DNA of 64,000 nt from Arcanobacterium_A hippocoleae (GCF_031456295.1 NZ_JAVDUJ010000001.1:1860001-1924000), one strand, 5' to 3'; numbered from the stretch's first letter, positions 7,427 to 15,913 are shown. Numbers and translations are program-made. The notes: generated by a model from the letters alone, not told the origin.

Positions 7427-8935
7427 ATGTCGGAAGTACGGGATGACGTCGTCTTGTCAATTCGGGGCATGTCGAAATCATTTGGGCGCAACCGCGTATT
7501 AGATCAAATTGATTTTGATGTGAAGCGAGGCTCAATTATGGGTCTGATGGGCGAAAACGGCGCAGGTAAATCAACAATGATGAAATGTCTTTTTGGAACC
7601 TACCAAAAAGACGAGGGCACGATTGTTTTAGACGGTCATGAAGTAGCTTTTTCTGGCCCGAAAGACGCACTCGAAAATGGTGTGGCAATGGTGCATCAGG
7701 AGCTCAACCAATGTCTTGAAAGGTCAGTAGTCGATAACCTCTTTTTGGGGAGGTATCCCACTAATTCGATGGGGATAATTGACGAAGCTCGGATGAAGAA
7801 AGAGGCTGCGATTCTCTTCCGAAACCTTGGGATGACGGTGAACCTCACTCAGCCAATGCATAATATGTCCGTATCAGCACGGCAGATGTGTGAAATTGCA
7901 AAAGCAATCTCATATAACGCCAAACTTATCGTGCTTGACGAACCAACATCTTCGCTCACTGAACCAGAAGTGCGGAAACTCTTTCAGATGATGCGAAAAC
8001 TGCGTGATCAGGGAATTTCACTCGTCTACATTTCACATAAGATGGATGAGATCTTTGAAATCTGTGATCAAGTTTCAGTACTTCGCGATGGTAAGCTTGT
8101 CGCTACCAAAGATACTAAAGATACCAATCTGGATGAACTTATCGCTGCAATGGTGGGGCGCTCCCTGGAAAACAGATTCCCTCCGGTAGACAATGTGCCA
8201 GGCGAAACGATTCTCTCCGTACGCAATCTTTCCACGAAGTTTGCTCCGCATCTTACCGACATTAGTTTTGACGTGCGCAAAGGTGAAATTTTCGGGTTAT
8301 ACGGATTGGTTGGAGCCGGACGTAGTGAACTTTTGCAGACTATTTTTGGTACTCGCACTCGTGCAGCTGGGCGTGTGTATTACAACGACCGGTTGATGAA
8401 CTTTGCGAATCCGAAAGAAGCAATGGATCACGGATTCGCGATGATCACCGAAGAACGCAAAGCAGATGGTCTCTTCTTGAAAGGCGATCTTACTTTTAAC
8501 ACGACGATTGCCAACCTCTCGCACTATAAAATCGGTATCGCGCTCTCTGAGAAAAAGATGACGCGAGCTACGCAGGATGAAATCAAAATCATGCACACCA
8601 AGTGCATGGGGCCAGATGACATGATTACTTCGCTATCTGGTGGAAACCAGCAGAAGGTGATTTTCGGTAAATGGCTTGAACGTAATCCAATCGTCTTTAT
8701 GATGGATGAACCCACGCGCGGCATCGACGTTGGAGCGAAATACGAAATCTACGAGTTGATTATCAAAATGGCGAAAGAAGGTAAGACGATTATTCTCGTC
8801 TCCTCTGAAATGCCAGAAATTCTCGGCATCACAAATCGTATCGGTGTAATGTCTAACGGACATCTTGCAGGCATCGTAAATACCAAAGAAACTAACCAAG
8901 AAGAACTTTTGCAGCTCAGCGCAAAGTACCTGTAA
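7427..8935 (+). CDS. mglA: Galactose-type ABC transporter ATP-binding protein
   Basis: A 502-residue fused double ATPase of the carbohydrate uptake type 2 (CUT2) family. It powers sugar import with MglC. The first half has Walker A GENGAGKST and Walker B LIVLDEPTSSLT, with the family's usual degenerate signature SVSARQM. The second half has the degenerate Walker A GLVGAGRSE, a good signature LSGGNQQK and Walker B FMMDEPTRGID. This asymmetry is normal for MglA/RbsA. ATG 7427 is chosen over the in-frame ATG 7403 because AGGGAGAGG lies just before it and 7403 touches the intergenic hairpin. Confidence 0.92.
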   Translation: MSEVRDDVVLSIRGMSKSFGRNRVLDQIDFDVKRGSIMGLMGENGAGKSTMMKCLFGTYQKDEGTIVLDGHEVAFSGPKDALENGVAMVHQELNQCLERSVVDNLFLGRYPTNSMGIIDEARMKKEAAILFRNLGMTVNLTQPMHNMSVSARQMCEIAKAISYNAKLIVLDEPTSSLTEPEVRKLFQMMRKLRDQGISLVYISHKMDEIFEICDQVSVLRDGKLVATKDTKDTNLDELIAAMVGRSLENRFPPVDNVPGETILSVRNLSTKFAPHLTDISFDVRKGEIFGLYGLVGAGRSELLQTIFGTRTRAAGRVYYNDRLMNFANPKEAMDHGFAMITEERKADGLFLKGDLTFNTTIANLSHYKIGIALSEKKMTRATQDEIKIMHTKCMGPDDMITSLSGGNQQKVIFGKWLERNPIVFMMDEPTRGIDVGAKYEIYELIIKMAKEGKTIILVSSEMPEILGITNRIGVMSNGHLAGIVNTKETNQEELLQLSAKYL

Positions 8936-8947
8936 CGGAGGCATGAG

Positions 8948-10633
8948 ATGAGCGAAACAACGACGGTGAATGCTTCCGGCATTCTTACCTTTGAACAAGA
9001 AGAACAGCTCCTGGCACCAATCAATGATCATATTGGAAAAATCCAGCAGAAAATTGATCAGCTGCGGAAAGATGGAACCTATAAAATTCAAGAACTGCGG
9101 AACCATATGCAGATAGTTAGTGAAGATAAGCATCTCACAAAACAAGAGCGAACCGCGCTGATCAATGCAGATAAAGAAGCATTGGCAATTGCGAAAAAGG
9201 TGGAAGTCGAAAATCGTCCGGAAGTGCAAAAGCTAGTGGGCGAAGCCGAAGCTTATCTGGAACAAAATTACGATGACAAATACTTAAAGCCGGTAGAAGC
9301 GTCAGTAAAAACTGAAAAGCTGCAGGCAAAGCGAGACTATGACCGGCAATTAGAAACATTGAAGCAAGATCATCTCAAGGCTCTTGCCGATATCAAGCAA
9401 AGCGGCTCAAGCGAAGTACAGCAAGAAATAAAAGACGAAAAATACGTATTCAAGAACAAATTATTTGATGCGAAGGTGCGTTATAAGCAGAAGCTTGAAG
9501 AGCTAAAAACTCGTCGCCATGAAGCTTTTGCGCATAAATACCATTTGATTGATTTGCTCCGCCTCTCACGTTTTTCGTTTATCCAAAATCAAAAGCAGCG
9601 CTGGGAAAACTACAAGTACACTTTCAATACAAAACAGTTCCTGCTGAATAAAGGTCTGTTTATTGTGATTGCGATCATCTTTGTGATCCTTGCAATCATC
9701 ACTCCGATCTTGAAAGATACTTCGCTCTTTACCCAACAAAATATTCTGAATATCCTGCAGCAGGCATCACCACGAATGTATCTTGCACTCGGTGTGGCAG
9801 GTCTGATTTTGCTCACCGGTACCGATTTGTCGATTGGGCGAATGGTCGGTATGGGCATGGTAGCTGCAACAGTGATTATGCACGCTGGCCCGAATACCGG
9901 TACCGTTTTTGGAATCGCATTCGACTTTTCCTCGTGGGGGCTGATTACAAAGTCACTATTTGCGCTCTTAGTATGTATCATCCTCTCAGTACTCTTCACC
10001 TCAATTGCGGGGTTCTTTACCGCCCGCTTTAAGATGCATCCATTCATCTCCACAATGGCAAATATGCTGATCATCTTCGGTATCGTTACTTACGCTACAA
10101 AAGGTGTTTCCTTCGGAGCGATCGATCAGGCGATCCCGCAAACTTTCATCCCGACAATTGGTGGAATCCCAACCATTATCATTTGGGCAGTAATTGCGAT
10201 CGCTGTCGTCTGGTTTATTTGGAACAAGACCAAATTTGGTAAGAATCTCTACGCCGTCGGTGGCAATCCAGATGCTGCAGCCGTCTCCGGTATTTCTGTC
10301 TTTTGGGTCACGATGGGCGCCTTTATGATGGCCGGTGTGCTTTACGGTTTTGGTTCCTGGCTGGAAGCATTGCGAATGGTTGGTTCCGGCTCAGCTGCCT
10401 ACGGGCAAGGCTGGGATATGGACGCGATTGCTGCCTGCGTGGTTGGTGGTGTTTCCTTTACCGGCGGTATTGGTAAGATCTCCGGTGTCGTTACTGGTGT
10501 GACGATCTTTACGGCACTTACCTATGCATTGACGATTCTCGGTATTGATACGAATCTCCAATTCGTTTTCTCTGGAATCATCATCCTTGCTGCTGTCACC
10601 CTTGATTCGATCAAGTACGTACAGAAGCGGTAA
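8948..10633 (+). CDS. mglC: Galactose-type ABC permease with long N-terminal coiled-coil extension
   Basis: A 561-residue protein. Residues from about 226 on form a normal MglC/RbsC-type permease with many membrane spans and family motifs such as LALGVAGLILLTGTDLSIGR, FGKNLYAVGGNPDAA and AACVVGGVSFTGGIG. In front is a hydrophilic stretch of about 225 residues, very rich in Lys, Glu and Gln with heptad-like spacing, predicted to be helical and cytoplasmic. Standard MglC is near 336 residues and lacks it. ATG 8948 follows GGAGG, 12 bases after the mglA stop. The extension has no recognised domain; a scaffold or regulatory role is only a guess. Confidence 0.88.
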   Translation: MSETTTVNASGILTFEQEEQLLAPINDHIGKIQQKIDQLRKDGTYKIQELRNHMQIVSEDKHLTKQERTALINADKEALAIAKKVEVENRPEVQKLVGEAEAYLEQNYDDKYLKPVEASVKTEKLQAKRDYDRQLETLKQDHLKALADIKQSGSSEVQQEIKDEKYVFKNKLFDAKVRYKQKLEELKTRRHEAFAHKYHLIDLLRLSRFSFIQNQKQRWENYKYTFNTKQFLLNKGLFIVIAIIFVILAIITPILKDTSLFTQQNILNILQQASPRMYLALGVAGLILLTGTDLSIGRMVGMGMVAATVIMHAGPNTGTVFGIAFDFSSWGLITKSLFALLVCIILSVLFTSIAGFFTARFKMHPFISTMANMLIIFGIVTYATKGVSFGAIDQAIPQTFIPTIGGIPTIIIWAVIAIAVVWFIWNKTKFGKNLYAVGGNPDAAAVSGISVFWVTMGAFMMAGVLYGFGSWLEALRMVGSGSAAYGQGWDMDAIAACVVGGVSFTGGIGKISGVVTGVTIFTALTYALTILGIDTNLQFVFSGIIILAAVTLDSIKYVQKR

Positions 10634-10651
10634 ATTAAAGCGATAAATCAA

Positions 10652-10704
10652 AAAAGCTAAAATGTTGGGCTGAAGCTTTTCTTCAGCCCAACATTTTAGC
10701 TTTT
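10652..10704 (+). terminator. Terminator of the mgl operon
   Basis: A perfect 24-base inverted repeat (10652-10675 and 10681-10704) with a five-base loop CTTTT. The right arm ends in TTTT and the left arm begins with AAAA, so it can act in both directions. Confidence 0.9.
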
Positions 10705-10717
10705 GCCAACGGTTTGG

Positions 10718-10813
10718 GTGCGAGATTTTCTTCCTGTGCCAAAAAGGGTGGGATGGCAAGGAGCAATTCACGCCTTGCCATCCCACCCTGGATTTGAAAG
10801 CAAAATCTCGCAC
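10718..10813 (-). terminator. Nested double inverted repeat, terminator for aspC
   Basis: An inner 17-base perfect repeat (AGGGTGGGATGGCAAGG, 10745-10761, and its complement at 10773-10789) lies inside an outer 12-base perfect repeat (GTGCGAGATTTT, 10718-10729, and its complement at 10802-10813). On the reverse strand the inner hairpin is followed by TTTTTGG, as expected for a terminator of the aminotransferase gene. The outer arms are not needed for termination and are unexplained. Confidence 0.75.
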
Positions 10814-10868
10814 GAAGTCAGTTTTGGAAATTCCTAGCTTTGCAGTGAGATTGCTCAGAAAACAAAAT

Positions 10869-12086
10869 TCACACTTCGGCGAAAAGTTTTTGCAACCGAG
10901 TAATTCCCTCTGTGAGTGCTGCATCTGAAAGCGAGTAAGAGAAACGGAGATATCCGGGAGCGCCGAATGCTTCACCTGGAACTACTGCAACTTCAGCTTC
11001 TTCCAGAATAATTACGGCAAGCTCGGAAGTGGTGTTTGCAATACGTCCGTTGATTTCTTTTCCGAGCAGCTTTTCCACATTTGGGAAAACATAGAAAGCA
11101 CCATTTGGTTCTGGTACTTCAAAGCCGTCTATCTCGCGCAGCATTTCTACCATCTTTTTCCGGCGGCGGTTGAATGCTTGCTTCATCTCGGTAACAACGT
11201 CCTGATCACCAGCAAGCGCTGCCAGAGCTGCACGCTGGGAAATATTTGCAACATTCGAGGTCAAATGCGATTGGAAATTTGCCGCCTGCTTCATCACATC
11301 AGCAGGACCATACATCCAGCCCACACGCCAGCCCGTCATTGCATATGTTTTGGCAACACCATTAACGATGATCGTTTGATCTTTTAGCTGTGGTACTTCA
11401 CGCAAAATATATGCCACTTCACCGTCATAAACCAGATGCTCATAAATCTCATCTGAAATAATCCAAATACCGTGCTTGAGCGCCCACTCACCGATTGCAC
11501 GAATTTCTTCGGCAGTATATACCGCGCCAGTTGGATTAGACGGCGAACACAGCAGCAACACTTTTGTATTTTCAGTAAGCGCTGCATCAAGCTGCGCGAT
11601 CGTTACCTTATACTCTTGATCAGCACCAGCAAAAACTTCAATTGGGTTGCCACCGCAAAGGCGAATTGCTTCAGGATATGTAGTCCAATAAGGAGCAGGG
11701 AGGATCACATCATCTCCCTCAGACACCAGCGCTGCAAAGGCCTGGAAGACTGCCTGCTTGCCACCGTTAGTGACGATAATCTGCGCAGGATCGATAGCTA
11801 CGCCAGAATCACGCAGAGTTTTCTCTGCAATTACTTTTCGCAGCTCAGGCAAACCGGCAGCAGGGGTGTATTTATGATTTCGCGGATCTTCAACAGCGGC
11901 TAAAGCAGCTTTTACGATCGGTGCTGGGGTAGGGAAATCAGGCTCGCCTGCAGCGAAACCGATCACTGACTTACCAGCAGCTTTCAGTGCCTTTGCTTTG
12001 GCGTCTACAGCCAGAGTGGCAGATTCTTGTAATGCGCCGAGGCGTATAGAGGCTCGGCTTTTCGGTGTTTGATAGTTAGTAGTCAT
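10869..12086 (-). CDS. aspC: Class I pyridoxal-phosphate aminotransferase, probably aspartate aminotransferase
   Basis: A 405-residue fold-type I aminotransferase, probably moving the amino group of aspartate to 2-oxoglutarate in the cytoplasm. Visible are the substrate loop AAGEPDFPTP, the cofactor-binding SNPTGAVY, SDEIYEHLVYDG, and NGVAKTYAMTGWRVGW, in which Lys forms the Schiff base, then the C-terminal GYLRFSYS Arg that binds the substrate carboxylate. ATG 12086 starts the conserved protein. No ribosome binding site precedes it, and a TATGGAAATATT stretch lies just upstream, so a leaderless message is possible. An aminotransferase upstream of tRNA-Trp-secE is a common actinobacterial arrangement. 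Confidence 0.88.
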   Translation of the reverse strand: MTTNYQTPKSRASIRLGALQESATLAVDAKAKALKAAGKSVIGFAAGEPDFPTPAPIVKAALAAVEDPRNHKYTPAAGLPELRKVIAEKTLRDSGVAIDPAQIIVTNGGKQAVFQAFAALVSEGDDVILPAPYWTTYPEAIRLCGGNPIEVFAGADQEYKVTIAQLDAALTENTKVLLLCSPSNPTGAVYTAEEIRAIGEWALKHGIWIISDEIYEHLVYDGEVAYILREVPQLKDQTIIVNGVAKTYAMTGWRVGWMYGPADVMKQAANFQSHLTSNVANISQRAALAALAGDQDVVTEMKQAFNRRRKKMVEMLREIDGFEVPEPNGAFYVFPNVEKLLGKEINGRIANTTSELAVIILEEAEVAVVPGEAFGAPGYLRFSYSLSDAALTEGITRLQKLFAEV

Positions 12087-12250
12087 ACCCACAATATTTC
12101 CATATTTGTGGGGAGAATTGTAGGCAGACAGATAATTCGTTGAATATTGTTTACAGTGTGAGAAAAGATTTTCTGGCGCACGAAAAGTAGAAAAAATTTT
12201 CTTTCCAATTGAGATGTTTAGCACTTTACAGCTTCACTTTCGGCATTGCT

Positions 12251-12279
12251 TTGCGCTTCGCGATTCTTCCGATTAGACT
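12251..12279 (+). promoter_or_regulatory. Candidate promoter for tRNA-Trp-secE-nusG
   Basis: TTGCGC (12251-12256), a 17-base spacer and TAGACT (12274-12279) match the housekeeping sigma pattern of actinobacteria (TTGNNN, TANNNT) about 100 bases before the tRNA gene. No transcript data support it. Confidence 0.4.
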
Positions 12280-12378
12280 ATCAAGAGCTGTGCAATTCAC
12301 GTAGATTTATGCTTGGTTTTCAGGCATAATATGAACTGCTCGCAAAGTTAAACTGATCTTCATGATTTAGTTTGCAAT

Positions 12379-12451
12379 AGGGTAGTGGCGCAATTGGTAG
12401 CGCACCGGTCTCCAAAACCGGCGGTTGTGGGTTCGAGTCCCTCCTGCCCTG
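12379..12451 (+). tRNA. trnW: tRNA-Trp (anticodon CCA)
   Basis: A full cloverleaf: acceptor AGGGTAG (12379-12385) with CTGCCCT (12444-12450), D-arm GCGC/GCGC, anticodon stem CCGGT/ACCGG with loop CTCCAAA and anticodon CCA at 12412-12414, T-loop TTCGAGT, discriminator G. CCA is not encoded. The second pair of the T-stem is a T-T mismatch (12428/12442). The position just before secE is typical for the phylum. Confidence 0.95.
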
Positions 12452-12460
12452 CTCTGAAGG

Positions 12461-12480
12461 CGGCCCACAAGGGCCGTTTT
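12461..12480 (+). terminator. Small hairpin after tRNA-Trp
   Basis: CGGCCC (12461-12466), loop ACAA, GGGCCG (12471-12476), then TTTT. It may release the tRNA transcript or attenuate readthrough into secE, whose start is 25 bases downstream. Confidence 0.55.
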
Positions 12481-12504
12481 CCATATTAACCGAGAGGAAA
12501 CGAG

Positions 12505-12720
12505 TTGAACGAAGTAGCAACGGAGAAGCAAAGCTTCTTTGCTCGCATCATCACTTTTTTCAAGCAGGTTTTAGCGGAATTTAAGAAAGTTCGTCGGCCA
12601 AGCTGGGAAGAGCTAGGGAAGATGTTTCTTACCGTCATCACCTTCTTAGTTATTGTGATGGTCTTTGTCGGAATTCTCGATCTCGTCTTTGGGCAGCTGG
12701 TGTTCTGGATCTTCGGCTAA
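12505..12720 (+). CDS. secE: Protein translocase subunit SecE
   Basis: A 71-residue single-span SecE, the small essential clamp of the SecYEG channel. The amphipathic segment FKQVLAEFKKVRRPSWEEL, with the conserved RRPSWEE, precedes one C-terminal membrane helix (about residues 42-68). Translation starts at TTG 12505, preceded by GAGAGGAAA; there is no competing ATG before the conserved part. Its partner SecY is encoded at 51861 in this window. Confidence 0.93.
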   Translation: MNEVATEKQSFFARIITFFKQVLAEFKKVRRPSWEELGKMFLTVITFLVIVMVFVGILDLVFGQLVFWIFG

Positions 12721-12902
12721 ACTACGAAGATTTCCGCAGGCTCCCACGAGATTCGTAAATTCCACGATCACTTATTTGGATCAATGAAAATCTCCAAGTA
12801 TCGCAAATCCAGGCGAGCAAAGCGGCAAGAAATAAATTTGCGCATAAATAACCAGAAGAAAAAGTAATTCAGAAGCTAAACCAGACAGAATAGGGAAGCA
12901 CA

Positions 12903-13679
12903 ATGGCTGAAGAAACCCAAAGCGAGTTGAATGAAGTGGATGAGCTTGTAGTAGCAGATGAGCTGCAAGCAGAAACTGCGGACGTCCAATCGGAAGCGGA
13001 AGTCGTCAATGATGAGGCAACCGAAATTTCGAAAGAGCCAAAAATTGAGATCCCCGAAGATGGCGTTGTTACCGAAGAAATGGTACGTGCAAAGCTGAAG
13101 GGTCTGCCAGGGCGTTGGTATGTATTGCATACATACGCTGGTTATGAGAAGCGCGTGAAACAAGATATTGAATCGCGCGTGCATTCCATGAATATGGAAG
13201 AATATATTTTCCAGATCGACGTGCCGATGGAAGAAGTAATCGAAGTCAAGAAAGGGCAAAATAAGCTCGTTTCGCGAGTCCGGATTCCAGGATATGCACT
13301 GATTCGGATGGATCTTACTGATGATTCATGGCGAGTGGTGCAAGAAACAAACGGCGTGACCGGTTTTGTTGGTAATGGTCGTAATCCAGTGGCCTTGACC
13401 TTCGACGAAGCCGTGAAGATGCTCACTCCAACCATTGAGCAGGAAGTTGCGCATGAAGCGATTGCTGCTGGTAAGCCGGTTAAATCGGGTGCTCCGCAGA
13501 TTGCTGTTGAATTTGAAGTTGGCGAAACAGTGACACTCACCACCGAGCCTTGGGTCGGTTTGCCAGCTACAATTTCTCAAGTTGATGCAGTAAACCAACG
13601 GCTTACTGTGCTCATGACACTTGTCGGCCAGGAAACTCCGGTCGATTTGTCCTTCGGGCAAGTAAAGAAGATGGATTGA
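12903..13679 (+). CDS. nusG: Transcription termination/antitermination protein NusG
   Basis: A 258-residue NusG, which binds RNA polymerase and couples it to Rho or the ribosome. The first ~65 residues are acidic and low in complexity (many Glu, Asp, Ala, Val), a known actinobacterial extension. The NGN domain follows (RWYVLHTYAGYEKRV, then RIPGYALIRM and VTGFVG) and then a C-terminal KOW domain (VEFEVGETVTLTTEPW). ATG 12903 follows AGGGAAGC. It leads into rplK after about 100 bases. Confidence 0.95.
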   Translation: MAEETQSELNEVDELVVADELQAETADVQSEAEVVNDEATEISKEPKIEIPEDGVVTEEMVRAKLKGLPGRWYVLHTYAGYEKRVKQDIESRVHSMNMEEYIFQIDVPMEEVIEVKKGQNKLVSRVRIPGYALIRMDLTDDSWRVVQETNGVTGFVGNGRNPVALTFDEAVKMLTPTIEQEVAHEAIAAGKPVKSGAPQIAVEFEVGETVTLTTEPWVGLPATISQVDAVNQRLTVLMTLVGQETPVDLSFGQVKKMD

Positions 13680-13728
13680 TTTCGCGCCCTCGCGCAAAAC
13701 AGTCAAATTTCTGAAATGCTCGCAGGAG

Positions 13729-13751
13729 CCGTCACTTTTGCCATGTGACGG
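13729..13751 (+). promoter_or_regulatory. Stem-loop in the nusG-rplK spacer
   Basis: CCGTCAC (13729-13735), nine-base loop, GTGACGG (13745-13751), 25 bases before the rplK start. No T-run follows. It could be part of an mRNA control element of the L11 operon; nothing proves this. Confidence 0.4.
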
Positions 13752-13776
13752 TACGTACAAGAAAAAGGATCAATCA

Positions 13777-14214
13777 ATGCCACCAAAGAAAAAGAAGGTT
13801 GCAGGCCTGATCAAGCTACAGATTCAGGCAGGTGCTGCAAATCCAGCTCCACCAGTTGGCCCAGCTTTGGGTCAGCACGGTGTGAACATCATGGAGTTCT
13901 GCACCGCTTATAACCAAGCAACCGAATCAATGCGTGGAAACGTCATCCCAGTTGAGATCACGGTTTACGAAGATCGTTCATTCACCTTCGTGACCAAGAC
14001 CCCACCAGCAGCAGATTTACTGAAGAAGGCTGCAGGTATCAAGAAGGGATCTCCAGTTCCACAATCCCAGAAGGTTGGGCACATCAGTGCTGAACAGCTA
14101 CGTGAAATCGCGAAGCTGAAGGAACCAGATCTGAACGCAAATGACCTCGACAACGCAGCTCGCATTATTGCCGGTACTGCTCGCTCGATGGGTCTTACCA
14201 CCGACGCAATCTAA
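13777..14214 (+). CDS. rplK: 50S ribosomal protein L11
   Basis: A 145-residue L11 of normal length, which binds 23S rRNA at the GTPase-associated centre and is the contact for thiopeptides and stringent-response sensing. Hallmarks are KLQIQAGAANPAPPVGPALG and GVNIMEFC in the N-terminal domain and GTARSMG at the C-terminal RNA-binding end. The open frame begins earlier, but ATG 13777 follows AAGGATC and matches the family start. Start of the rplK-rplA pair. Confidence 0.97.
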   Translation: MPPKKKKVAGLIKLQIQAGAANPAPPVGPALGQHGVNIMEFCTAYNQATESMRGNVIPVEITVYEDRSFTFVTKTPPAADLLKKAAGIKKGSPVPQSQKVGHISAEQLREIAKLKEPDLNANDLDNAARIIAGTARSMGLTTDAI

Positions 14215-14243
14215 GAATTTCCAATACTCACCGAAGTGTTGGC

Positions 14244-14275
14244 GTGGTAGAGCCCGGAGCTGGCTCGTTTACCAC
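14244..14275 (+). promoter_or_regulatory. Stem-loop before rplA
   Basis: GTGGTA and GAGCC (14244-14254) pair with GGCTC and TACCAC (14262-14275), giving an 11-pair hairpin with a small internal loop in the rplK-rplA spacer. L1 is known in other bacteria to repress its own operon by binding mRNA. This hairpin is a candidate site, unproven. Confidence 0.4.
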
Positions 14276-14303
14276 TGCTGCTAAATTTAAGGAGAAAAGC
14301 AGA

Positions 14304-15002
14304 ATGGCAAAGCGCTCAAAGAATTACCGCAAGGCAGCTGAGTTGATTCAAGATGGGGCACTATACTCCGTCGAAGAAGCAGTTGATCTTGCAATCAAGA
14401 CTTCCGTTACGAAGTTTCCATCCACGGTCGAAGCTGTGTTCCGCCTAGGCGTAGATCCGCGCAAGGCAGACCAGATGGTGCGTGGTACTGTTTCGCTGCC
14501 ACACGGCACCGGTAAGACCGCCCGCGTGATCGTATTTGCAACCGGCGAACGTGCACAGGCTGCACTCGAAGCTGGCGCAGATGTAGTTGGCGATGATGAC
14601 CTCATTGAGAAGGTTGCAAGCGGCTGGACAGATTTCGATTCAGCAGTTGCTACTCCAGATATGATGGGTAAAGTTGGTCGTCTTGGACGCGTGCTTGGTC
14701 CACGTGGTTTAATGCCAAATCCAAAGACCGGCACCGTTACGATGGATACTGCAAAAGCAGTTACCGATATTAAAGGCGGACGTATCGAATTCCGTGTCGA
14801 TAAGCATGGAAACCTCCCAATCATTTTGGGTAACACCGAATTTGCTCCAGAGAAACTTGCGGAGAATTTCAAGGCAGCATTTGCAGAAATTCTTCGTTTG
14901 AAGCCTTCAGCATCAAAGGGTCGCTACATTTTGAAAGGGACAATGGCAACCACGATGGGGCCAGGTATCCCACTTGATGTGGCTAAGCTTGTGCGCTCAT
15001 AA
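14304..15002 (+). CDS. rplA: 50S ribosomal protein L1
   Basis: A 232-residue L1 of usual length. It forms the mobile L1 stalk that guides tRNA out of the E site and often autoregulates its operon. Visible motifs are KFPSTVEAVFRLGVDPRKADQ, VRGTVSLPHGTGK, GRVLGPRGLMPNPKTGTV and GRIEFRVDKHGN. ATG 14304 has AAGGAGA just upstream and is chosen over an earlier in-frame start inside the stem-loop. Followed by two tandem hairpins that end the operon. Confidence 0.97.
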   Translation: MAKRSKNYRKAAELIQDGALYSVEEAVDLAIKTSVTKFPSTVEAVFRLGVDPRKADQMVRGTVSLPHGTGKTARVIVFATGERAQAALEAGADVVGDDDLIEKVASGWTDFDSAVATPDMMGKVGRLGRVLGPRGLMPNPKTGTVTMDTAKAVTDIKGGRIEFRVDKHGNLPIILGNTEFAPEKLAENFKAAFAEILRLKPSASKGRYILKGTMATTMGPGIPLDVAKLVRS

Positions 15003-15025
15003 TCAATACGCAAATTTAGTGCAGA

Positions 15026-15067
15026 CTAAAATCAAAGTGAGCACTTCAGTCTGATTTTTGATTTTAG
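15026..15067 (+). terminator. First hairpin after rplA
   Basis: CTAAAATCAAA (15026-15036) pairs with TTTGATTTTAG (15057-15067) across a 20-base loop. AT-rich and weaker than the next hairpin; probably an auxiliary terminator. Confidence 0.5.
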
Positions 15068-15080
15068 AATGTGATAATTA

Positions 15081-15126
15081 CAAAGAGGGTGTCTGTAAGT
15101 TCTGATTCTTACAGACACCCTCTTTG
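15081..15126 (+). terminator. Strong terminator of the rplK-rplA operon
   Basis: A 19-base perfect inverted repeat (15081-15099 and 15108-15126) with an eight-base loop; the right arm ends CCCTCTTTG. Confidence 0.85.
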
Positions 15127-15289
15127 TATTGCCGCTTTCGCAGCTCTGATTTGGATGCGAAGCAGCGTCATAATAGCGAGTTTTCGCCTGCAAGATGTTT
15201 TCCGTTAAGGTGGAAGCGAAAAAGCCAGCTTGGCAAAAATCTGAAGTAACACACTGATAGATGAAGATTTAATGTTTCAGGAGATATCG

Positions 15290-15913
15290 ATGCGTCCTTT
15301 GATAATTGGTATTGCCGGTGGTACCGGAAGTGGAAAGAGCACGCTTACGAACGCCTTAAAAACGCATTTTGGGCAGCAGGCTGCTGTTGTTTATCACGAT
15401 AATTACTATCGGGCGCAAGATGATCTGAGCTATGAAGAGCGCACTAAAATTAACTATGATGCACCGGATGCTTTCGATAATGATCTCTTGATTACTGATT
15501 TACGCCTGCTGATTGCAGGAACGCCAATCATGTGCCCGGTATACGATTTTGCGCGGCATACTCGCTCTGATGAACGTCAGGAAGTGTTGCCGGCCCCGGT
15601 TATTTTGGTGGAGGGAATTTTGATTTTCACCCAGCCACAGCTATGCGATCTTTTTGATTTGAAACTTTTTGTTGATACGGATGCCGATGTGCGAATTTTG
15701 CGGCGGATGAGCCGCGACGTAGCTGAGCGGGGGCGCACAATTGAATCGGTACAAGCGCAATATCTTGCTACCGTCAAACCAATGCATGAAATGTATGTTG
15801 AGCCATCGAAAAAATTAGCTGATGTGATCATTCCTGAAGGCGGGCAAAATCAGGCAGCATTGCAGATGATCACGCATCATATTGCCACCATGATCGCGCG
15901 TCGGATCAGTTGA
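15290..15913 (+). CDS. udk: Uridine kinase
   Basis: A 207-residue nucleoside kinase that phosphorylates uridine and cytidine for pyrimidine salvage. The P-loop GGTGSGKST is at residues 9-17, followed by the substrate region HDNYYRAQDDLSYEER and INYDAPDAFD, VEGILIF, and the lid RRMSRDVAERGR. Its length is close to that of the family. ATG 15290 is preceded by AGGAGA at the correct distance; an in-frame ATG 18 bases upstream lies before that site. It stands alone between the L1 terminator and the L10 leader, an accessory gene within the r-protein region. Confidence 0.92.
   Translation: MRPLIIGIAGGTGSGKSTLTNALKTHFGQQAAVVYHDNYYRAQDDLSYEERTKINYDAPDAFDNDLLITDLRLLIAGTPIMCPVYDFARHTRSDERQEVLPAPVILVEGILIFTQPQLCDLFDLKLFVDTDADVRILRRMSRDVAERGRTIESVQAQYLATVKPMHEMYVEPSKKLADVIIPEGGQNQAALQMITHHIATMIARRIS

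Noticed and set aside
8948..9623. N-terminal part of MglC as a separate fused gene or frameshift product
   Set aside because: The frame is continuous, with one good ribosome binding site at 8937-8941 and no internal start with a better site before the first membrane span.
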